From Pavlovales sp. CCMP2436 (Eukaryota > Haptophyta > Pavlovophyceae > Pavlovales): a stretch of DNA of 12,028 nucleotides. This document shows, piece after piece, positions 7,801 to 12,028 of the stretch (positions are counted from its first letter, which is position 1; every line of letters starts with the position of its first letter). Below the pieces are notes generated by a model, which worked only from the letters and a program-made list of their open reading frames with translations, ran no database searches and was not told the DNA's origin. The stretch spans positions 10,447-22,474 of the forward strand of contig MU631828.1 of assembly GCA_026770615.1 (NCBI GenBank). The letters run 5' to 3'. The translations under genes and the position numbers were made by a program.

Positions 7801-9722
7801 GCGTCAGCCGCAGCTGTTCCCCCGCCACCCCCGCCGCTGCCGCTTGTTGCCTCGAGCACCAACACGCAGTTGAAGGAACCTGCTCGCTCAAGCTGCAGCG
7901 TGGACCACCCACTCAGCCCGGGTGCGCACACAGAGAGCGCAAGTGCACTCCGCGCACTCACAGGCGGCACGCTCGGCAACGCAGTGATGCTCCCCCGCGC
8001 GGTGGGTATGCGCCGCCGTCTCCACCTGCGCCTGCGCACGAGAGCTTCCGGACTCTCCAGGGAGCGCCAGCCGGACTCTCGAGCGAGCGCCTCCCTGCTG
8101 CCTTCTCCGGGACTTTGCAGGGGGTGCCAAGATTGCGCGTAGGCCCAGCCGTCAGCGTCGGTAGAGGCGGAGGCGAGGGGGTACCAGCTGCCGGCCCACT
8201 GCCAGCCACTGGGCGGCTCTAGCGAGAGCGAGTCCGGGAGGGAGTCCGGGAGGGAGTCCGGGAGCGAGTCCAGGAGCGAGTACGGGAGCGAGTCCGGGGA
8301 CCTCCCGCTTGTTCCCGGGGTGAAAGCAAGCGCGCGTCCGCCAATGTCGCAGAGGGCGCCGCACTGGTTGTTGGCGCGCAGGCCGGCTGCGGAGAAGGCA
8401 TCGAGCGGGGAGGCTCTGCACTGGTTCTCGAGCACCTCCGCGACTGCGTGCTTCTCGTCTCCTCCCAGACTCCCCCAGAGCTCTCCCGGACTCGTTTCCG
8501 GACTCCTCCCTTCTCCCTGACTCCCCGCGTTGACTCCGGGCGACTGGCGAAAGGCGAGGCTTAAGCCGCTCAGGTCGCGCACGCAGAGCGGAGCAGCAAG
8601 GGTGAGGCGCACAGTGCCACACATCTCACGCCTGCGCAGCACACGCAACACGAGTATTTGCCCGTCGCCTGCGACAAGCGTCACGCCCCCCTCTGTCACC
8701 TCCGCCACGCCCTCCGCACCCACTCCGCCCTCGCCGCCGCTTGCTAGGATGCGAGAACACAGAGAAGGGTTGTAGCCGCAGAGAGAGGCCTGAAGAGCCA
8801 GCTCGCACTCGCGCGGTGAAAAAATGGCCACCTCATCCGCCTGTTGGAGTACACAGCGGATTGGCGGTGGCGCAGCTGCACCCCCCCCGGCCGCCGTGCG
8901 CTGCGCCGCCGCCCACGTATTAATTCTCAGCTGCAAGGGCTGGCAGAGGGCGTTCTGCAGCAGGAGGGGGGGCAGAATGGAAGCCGACGCGGCAAGCGGC
9001 TTTGCGCTCATTTTGTAGGAGAGTAGCAGGCCGCACTCGGCACACTCTGGAGAGAGAGCGCACGCCAGAATTCCCTTGACGCGGTAGGGGGAGTTTGGGC
9101 GGCACTCCTGATCGAAGGGAGTTGGGGGGAGCTCAAGCGCCGGACTCCAGTGATGCCCCCCGCCCGCGGGCCTGAGGGAGATTCGCCAGTTGTTGCCTGC
9201 TGTTGGCGGCAGGAGCGGCAGTGGAAACACTTCGCTCGGCTTCAAAATGCGCGTCTCGCTGAAGCCTCCGAGGCTCAAATGAGGGCCAGAGCCCTGCACA
9301 CCATGTGAGCTCTGCCCGCTGCTGCTAACTGCCGACTGCTGCTGCCCGCTGCTGCTGATGACGGCCACTGCCTGTCGTGCAAGCACCTCCACTGCTCTGC
9401 CTGTTTTGTTGCGCAATGCCCAGGGCGAGCTTACCGTCACCACGCGCACGCCGGCGCTCACGCACACCTCCACCACCACATACGCCACCCTCTCTGCGCG
9501 TGTGCCGCCATCGCCCGCCCCTGAATACGGCAAGGCGAATGAGCTGTCCCCTTGACTGTCCGCGCGCTGCAGCGGCAACCAGCGCGCACAGGCCCGTCCC
9601 ACCGGTATTTCCCGTAGTGGCTGCCAGCCAGCAATCCTCAGCGCGAGAGAAGGACCCAGTCCTGCAGAGTCGGGGATAGGTCGCACGCGCAAACTCGCTC
9701 CGTCCGGAAGCAGGTCCCAGCC
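4830..9722 (-). CDS. VPS13: VPS13-family lipid-transfer protein, C-terminal exon (exon C)
   Basis: VPS13 proteins are rod-like channels that move glycerolipids between organelles at membrane contacts; the C-terminal half fixes the membrane target. This exon encodes 1630 residues (numbered from GWDLLPDG). VAB/SHR-BD modules are seen at RNKTG (about 103), QNALCQ (about 254), RDLSG, PRLMLRNQL (about 693) and SNRSSG. A VPS13-typical strand, VKIGWLELANQ, is near 1081. The ATG2_C/VPS13_C part has LGSADVLGNP (about 1328) and Gly-rich GLTGLMLQP...GGFARGLFSG (about 1432-1460). A PH-like end with RLPRAFG and VPYSQA leads to the stop. The frame is open on to 9821, but that extra stretch is CA-repeat DNA ending CCCTTTTGCAG, a clear acceptor, so I start the exon at the phase-0 GGC. 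Ser/Gly/Pro-rich inserts break the VAB region. The N-terminal chorein part is outside the window. Confidence 0.94.
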   Translation of the reverse strand, partial: GWDLLPDGASLRVRPIPDSAGLGPSLALRIAGWQPLREIPVGRACARWLPLQRADSQGDSSFALPYSGAGDGGTRAERVAYVVVEVCVSAGVRVVTVSSPWALRNKTGRAVEVLARQAVAVISSSGQQQSAVSSSGQSSHGVQGSGPHLSLGGFSETRILKPSEVFPLPLLPPTAGNNWRISLRPAGGGHHWSPALELPPTPFDQECRPNSPYRVKGILACALSPECAECGLLLSYKMSAKPLAASASILPPLLLQNALCQPLQLRINTWAAAQRTAAGGGAAAPPPIRCVLQQADEVAIFSPRECELALQASLCGYNPSLCSRILASGGEGGVGAEGVAEVTEGGVTLVAGDGQILVLRVLRRREMCGTVRLTLAAPLCVRDLSGLSLAFRQSPGVNAGSQGEGRSPETSPGELWGSLGGDEKHAVAEVLENQCRASPLDAFSAAGLRANNQCGALCDIGGRALAFTPGTSGRSPDSLPYSLLDSLPDSLPDSLPDSLSLEPPSGWQWAGSWYPLASASTDADGWAYAQSWHPLQSPGEGSREALARESGWRSLESPEALVRRRRWRRRRIPTARGSITALPSVPPVSARSALALSVCAPGLSGWSTLQLERAGSFNCVLVLEATSGSGGGGGGTAAADAHAAGSARVAGASGGAFGEGRGRLPRARFELCARVAAADGDASAFTRTLTLLPRLMLRNQLSFAVCVAQAGREGGTSAGEGGGGARGPVLLQPGESMAVHWPDAEGLRALRLRDGAPDAPAWGPALPMCTGVFAAYLPLPTPPATAPIPKRGEGAVSAGGGAVSGGCTPGLSPGPCLLTSYMGSTQFPRTEALVVVEGRQEGGQLLLVLRQPEAGGADVQFWASNRSSGRSVFVAQAPSQALATPRRLTRVRPGARVPLLLEAGCVSRQQLGFVLYAGKGAVQIPAPSAAAAAGRGGRATLDPGDGGCALRCVLERRGSACELLVEDDLPAPPSALGARHRPPAAAASELARPGPVPGASAQGGSVRLELRVRLAAVAVSLISGGRELALLLAEGTEVELTREVLCSRLALGNLEASGGSAGGLGGDLEESCATAAHYALQVKIGWLELANQVSYAPFGGMLRPSAARQMALPFAELKLRACAPAEPQRPGGAPLVVAEMLCSLGDLDLALDARSAAEILCAAADVVAALISLSPGAPSALFATGAGLPRRVRSEEEVLADTLAAAAVAAARADRQLIVRSLLVRALRVHLTVRSSAAGVAALVAASDRLRGSGAVHGLPRGLAFAAEGSSGPIASLAGSLLCAVLSLTRAPLALSALGLSGFSGTAAQLRALVSAHYARCVEEQLPTLLGSADVLGNPRQLLLRLERGLNDALGDGPSADGGLSLLANAVTGVSLSASLVTSSLANGVAELGFGRSEAASRSDALAVRGPVRSAGQGISMAVESVAQGALTGLTGLMLQPMSGAQRDGFGGFARGLFSGVTGAIARPLVGAIDAASLVAEGLAASSATSQDDELQVFSALQRRARLPRAFGAHGEVVPYSQATALFAAALEQLRTSRGDARFQHDRLVGHAAGVLVTTCHLIGIDQATLGTRWHLPLSLLAFAEVRGCELLLHLSRGQSSRTIRCGGDQANALRALVAQAIALQNVHHS
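8230..8301 (-). repeat. 12-bp minisatellite inside VPS13 coding sequence
   Basis: Six adjoining 12-base units, consensus GAGTCCGGGAGS on the plus strand, keep frame and encode an alternating (Pro/Leu/Tyr)-Asp/Ser-Ser-Leu stretch read as repeated PDSL. Three units are intact and three carry one to three changes. Single degenerate copies of TCCGGACT/GAGTCCGG are scattered through 8040-8540, so the loop seems to have grown from this motif. It lies in a linker between VAB modules and probably forms a disordered loop. Confidence 0.85.
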
Positions 9723-10182
9723 CTGCAAAAGGGTGTGTGTGTGTGGAGGGGGGGGAGGGTGAGAGGAGAGGCAGCGGCAAACAACAGGCAAGCACACAGA
9801 CAAACACATAGAAAATAACAAACACGGGCAACATGCAAAATACGCACGGCATTACATCTGACGGAATCCATGTGCTCTAATGATATTCCTTGATCCGAGT
9901 GTTTCTCAGCGCCTGGGTTTCCGGTGGAGATCTATCAGGGGTCAAAAGTATTACAAGATGGCGTATAGCCCCCGTCTTTGGAGACTGGGCGGGAACGTAG
10001 CCTCCGAAAGCCGCCAGTCTGAGCGCGCGCAGGCATCACGCACCATGCGGGACCAACCGCTAAAAATGCTGATTCACACACCTCCACAGCCGCCCCCGCG
10101 CAGGCCAGCTCGCCACCCGTCGAGTTGAAAATTCAAGAGCTGACCAGACAAGGGTTGGGCGTATTTCTAGATATTTACACAC
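9723..10182 (-). other. Proposed VPS13 intron between exons B and C
   Basis: A 460-base GT-AG interval on the minus strand: donor GAG|GTGTGT, acceptor TTTTGCAG|GGC, phase 0. It contains a short GT microsatellite (9733-9744) with a G-rich run, an imperfect hairpin (9982-9992 with 10011-10020), and a partial second copy of the end of exon B. Confidence 0.7.
10076..10128 (-). repeat. Partial duplicate of VPS13 exon B 3' end plus splice donor (copy B')
   Basis: The segment matches 10177-10229 at 51 of 53 bases, at an offset of 101 bases. On the minus strand it covers the NSTGGELACAGAA coding end and the following GAG|GTGTGT donor. Its two differences are one synonymous (Thr) and one Ala-to-Val. 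In the phase matching that donor a TGA lies just upstream, so it is probably not spliced as a phase-0 exon. Confidence 0.85.
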
Positions 10183-10383
10183 CTCCGCAGCCGCCCCCGC
10201 GCAGGCCAGCTCGCCACCTGTCGAGTTGACGAGCACGAAGGCGTCCTGGTCTGTAGCCGCCACCCGCCTGCGCGCGCGTTCCTTCGCCGCCGCCGCCGTG
10301 GCGCCTTCCTCTACGCCGGCGCTGCCGCCTGCCCCGGTGACGGCCGCCGTCGCCGCTGCCGTTGCAGAGCGCGCGCGTTCGTT
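10183..10383 (-). CDS. VPS13: VPS13 exon B (start of the VAB domain)
   Basis: A 201-base, 67-codon phase-0 exon. The acceptor is strong: two long T runs, then GCCTCAG|AAC. The donor is GAG|GTGTGT, and joining to exon C keeps frame. The first 40 residues are an Ala/Arg-rich linker; then DAFVLVNSTGGELACAG matches the strand-N-x-T-G pattern that opens a VAB module, and exon C continues it with GWDLLPDGASLRV, as expected for the pg-x-sl strand after that motif. This makes it the likely first of six VAB modules. The frame also opens at an ATG (10410) inside the pyrimidine tract, which I take as chance. Evidence is motif continuity plus splice phase; no transcript was seen. Confidence 0.7.
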
Positions 10384-10704
10384 CTGAGGCATTTCAAAAA
10401 AACAAACCAAAAAAAACCCTATTACTATTACTATTACTTTATGTTACTATTACTAATATTTTATGTTACGATTACACGAAGCTTTTGAATGCATGAACAC
10501 CCTCCTCGACAGATGCCAGGAATAGCTTGAGCTCAGGGCGTTTGTTAGCGGGTGATTTGTTCTCCTTTTTTCGGGCCGTTTGGGGGGTGGGGTTAAGAGT
10601 TGAGTTGGTGCGGAGGTAGTGCGTTTCCGAACTAGGGCTATAAAACCAGGACCTCCACACCAACTGGACTCTACTGTAGCCCTATCCACCTTACCCTGGT
10701 CCGT

Positions 10705-10733
10705 ACCTGCAGCAATGTGTGAAGGTAATCTGC
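10705..10733 (-). repeat. Partial duplicate of VPS13 exon A 3' end plus splice donor (copy A')
   Basis: It matches 10931-10959 at 25 of 29 bases. On the minus strand it reads the same nine residues, ADYLHTLLQ, followed by CAG|GTACGG, an intact donor. All four differences are transitions at synonymous codon positions, each changing G:C in exon A to A:T here. A CT-rich tract ending CCCTACTGCAG immediately precedes, so a 23-base micro-exon is conceivable. Confidence 0.8.
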
Positions 10734-10742
10734 AGTAGGGAC

Positions 10743-10759
10743 AGAGAGAGAGAGAGAGA
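10743..10759. repeat. (AG)n microsatellite
   Basis: An uninterrupted AG dinucleotide tract in the A/B intron of VPS13; on the transcribed strand it is a CT tract directly upstream of copy A'. Confidence 0.9.
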
Positions 10760-10775
10760 TTCACAGATAGAAAGA

Positions 10776-10917
10776 GAGAAACACACACACTCACTCACAC
10801 AGACACACACACAGAGAGACAACGCTCACACACACGCACACACAGACAGACAACGCTCACACACGCACACACACAGACCGCGCTTACACACACACACACA
10901 CACACACAACTCCCACA
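10776..10917. repeat. Compound (CA)n-rich microsatellite
   Basis: CA dinucleotide runs are interrupted by repeated AGACA and AACGCTCACAC blocks, the latter recurring near 10821, 10851 and, weakly, 10879, which suggests a roughly 30-base secondary period. It separates exon A from copy A'. Confidence 0.85.
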
Positions 10918-10932
10918 CACAGGGCCGCGCAC

Positions 10933-10995
10933 CTGCAGCAGTGTGTGGAGGTAGTCCGCGTGCACCGCCTGCGCCGCGCCGGTGAGCGCTTGCAC
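10933..10995 (-). CDS. VPS13: VPS13 exon A, tentative 21-codon exon
   Basis: A GC-rich island between simple repeats, bounded on the minus strand by AATTAG|GTG and CAG|GTGCGC. It is 63 bases, phase 0 at both ends, and reads V-Q-A-L-T-G-A-A-Q-A-V-H-A-D-Y-L-H-T-L-L-Q, a plausible amphipathic helix. In VPS13 proteins helical segments precede the VAB domain, which fits the position, but the motif alone is not diagnostic. The AT-repeat acceptor is weak; an alternative phase-0 acceptor exists at CAG|GCG inside the exon. The close copy A' and phase match to exon B are the main support. Confidence 0.5.
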
Positions 10996-11230
10996 CTAAT
11001 TATTATTATTATTATATAATAATAACAATAATAATAACAATGATAATGAGAAAATTTACGAGTGCGTTTGGCTCGCCGCGCGGTCTCGTCTTGATGATGT
11101 GTAGTAATAATATTAAGTTTATTAATAGTTTTAATAGTAATAGCCTGCCCGTCTCGCTGAGTGCCTACATTTATCTATTATTGGTGTATTATTAGTATTC
11201 GTATTTGCATCGTTAATTTTGTTTATTCAT
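10996..11230. other. AT-rich DNA with ATT/AAT runs, likely VPS13 upstream intron
   Basis: ATT and AAT triplet runs (about 10998-11040, 11105-11145) surround two short GC-rich islands (about 11060-11095 and 11142-11166). No gene is recognised. The islands might be tiny exons or remnants. Confidence 0.5.
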
Positions 11231-11238
11231 TCATGTGT

Positions 11239-11275
11239 ACATATATATATACATACATATATATATATATATATG

Positions 11276-11315
<40 letters not shown>
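11239..11315. repeat. (AT)n microsatellite
   Basis: AT dinucleotides with a few ACATAC and GTATTA interruptions over about 75 bases; self-complementary and expected to be length-unstable and cruciform-prone. Confidence 0.95.
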
Positions 11316-11317
<2 letters not shown>

Positions 11318-11325
11318 TTGTTTGT

Positions 11326-12028
11326 TCAGTAGCAGCAGCGGCAGCAGTAATAGTAGTAGCAAAAGGAGTAGTAGTAGTAGTAGTAGTAAGAGTAGTAAGA
11401 GTAGTAGTAGTAGTAAGAGTAGGAGTAGTATCAGTAGGAGGAGGAAGAGGAGTATTAATAGTAATAGTAATAGTAATAGTAATAGTAGGAGGAGGATTAG
11501 GAGGAGGAGTATTCATAGTGATAGTAATAGTAATAGCAATAGTAGGAGGAGGAGTATTAATAGTAATAGTAATAGTAATAGGAGTAGGAGGAGTAGTATT
11601 AATAGTAATGGTAATAGTAATAGTAGGAGTAGGAGGAGTAGTATTAATAGTAATAGTAATAGTAGGAGTAGGAGTAGGAGGAGGAGTATTAATAGTAATA
11701 GTAAAAGTAATAGTAATAGTAGGAGTAGGAGTATTAATAACAATAGTAATAGTAATAGTAATAGTAATAGAAGGAGGAGGAGTATTATTAATAATAGTAA
11801 TAGTATTAGTAGGAGTATTATTAGTAATAGTAATAGTAATAATAATAGTAGTATTAATAGTAATAGTAATAGTAATAGTAGGAGTAGGAGTAGGAGGAGG
11901 AGTATTAATAGTAGTAGTAAGAGTAGGAGTAGGAGCAGTAGGAGGAGGAAGAGGAGTATTAATAGTAATAGTAATAGTAGGAGGAGGATTAGGAGGAGGA
12001 GTATTCATAGTAATAGTAATAGTAATAG
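11326..12028. repeat. Hierarchical trinucleotide/hexanucleotide satellite running off the window
   Basis: Plus strand is built from GTA, ATA, GGA and ATT triplets. Level 1 is the (TAATAG)n hexamer. Level 2 is a block of roughly 45-60 bases: GGA-rich segment, GAGTATTAATAG, then hexamers. Level 3 is a repeat of the whole pattern after about 492-504 bases (11411-11518 against 11915-12010, including the same ATTCATAG variant). The array continues beyond the window. A 261-codon minus-strand frame is a by-product of stop-free triplets, not a gene. Confidence 0.9.

Larger units (their letters stand above)
10384..10932 (-). other. Proposed VPS13 intron between exons A and B
   Basis: A 549-base GT-AG interval, donor CAG|GTGCGC and acceptor CTCAG|AAC, phase 0. 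It carries a partial copy of the end of exon A (10705-10733), AG and CA microsatellites, a short (ATTACT)n tract (10421-10437), and a plus-strand TATAAAA (10639-10645) within an inverted repeat TAGGGCTA/TAGCCCTA (10633-10640, 10677-10684). A 63-codon minus-strand frame (10472-10663) is not recognisable. Confidence 0.6.

Noticed and set aside
9723..9821. The VPS13 reading frame extends 33 residues past exon C to an ATG
   Set aside because: The stretch is CA-repeat DNA ending in a pyrimidine-rich CCCTTTTGCAG acceptor, and reads as Cys/Pro/His repeats unlike VPS13. I treat it as intron.
10639..10645. Plus-strand TATAAAA as a gene promoter
   Set aside because: No coding or RNA gene follows on the plus strand; downstream is antisense copy A' and microsatellite.
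10472..10663. 63-residue minus-strand frame in the A/B intron
   Set aside because: Reads plausibly but matches nothing I know, lacks good splice borders in phase with exons A and B, and lies within an intron.
10776..10917. CRISPR-like spaced repeats in the CA-rich tract
   Set aside because: The roughly 30-base recurrence is imperfect simple repeat without unique spacers, in an evidently eukaryotic intron.
11060..11095. GC-rich islet as a decayed copy of the start of exon A
   Set aside because: Only about 13 of 15 bases align, with two gaps, in CG-rich sequence where such matches are expected.
11223..12008. 261-residue minus-strand Thr/Pro/Ile-rich open frame
   Set aside because: It follows automatically from trinucleotide repeats lacking stop triplets in one phase; an alternative frame gives poly-Leu. 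The 3' end reads through the AT repeat.

Overview
The window looks like nuclear DNA of a GC-rich unicellular eukaryote. It has intron-split coding sequence with GT-AG borders, AATAAA-type polyadenylation signals, long micro- and minisatellites, and eukaryote-only protein families. GC-rich third codon positions, GTGCGC/GTGTGT splice donors and Ala/Gly/Ser-rich linkers would suit a microalga such as a haptophyte, but that assignment is a guess. I see no bacterial or phage genes.

Layout, left to right. 1-309 (+) is the 3' end of a C2H2 zinc-finger gene. 310-1546 is mostly intergenic. 1547-2011 (-) is a complete, intronless E2 ubiquitin-conjugating enzyme of the RAD6/UBE2A-B type. 2012-2678 is a divergent promoter-like interval with a G-quadruplex motif and an 11-bp dyad. 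2679-3281 (+) encodes a 200-residue protein with an N-terminal SHOCT-like helical motif and an otherwise unrecognised, Pro/Ser-rich body. 3404-3556 (+) is a small proline-rich ORF followed by AATAAA. 3691-4408 (+) holds a TATA-like box, a very strong hairpin and a broken coding relic that may be retroelement-derived.

The main gene is on the minus strand from about 10995 down to 4830: the C-terminal part of a VPS13-family bridge-like lipid-transfer protein. Exon C (4830-9722) encodes 1630 residues: most of the VAB/SHR-BD adaptor-binding domain, the ATG2_C/VPS13_C region and the PH-like C-terminus. I propose two further upstream exons, B (10183-10383) and A (10933-10995). All exon junctions are phase 0. 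The N-terminal chorein part lies outside the window. 10996-12028 would be a further VPS13 intron or upstream DNA, and is dominated by AT dinucleotide and trinucleotide-based satellites.

The most unusual observation is in the VPS13 introns. The 3' end of exon A plus its splice donor, and the 3' end of exon B plus its donor, each recur as a second partial copy in the intron immediately downstream. The exon A copy differs at four sites, all synonymous. Other second-look items are the three-level satellite at 11326-12028, the TATA-hairpin pair at 3691-3780, and an Asp replacing the module-defining Asn in one of six VAB modules. I found no clearly new multi-gene system.
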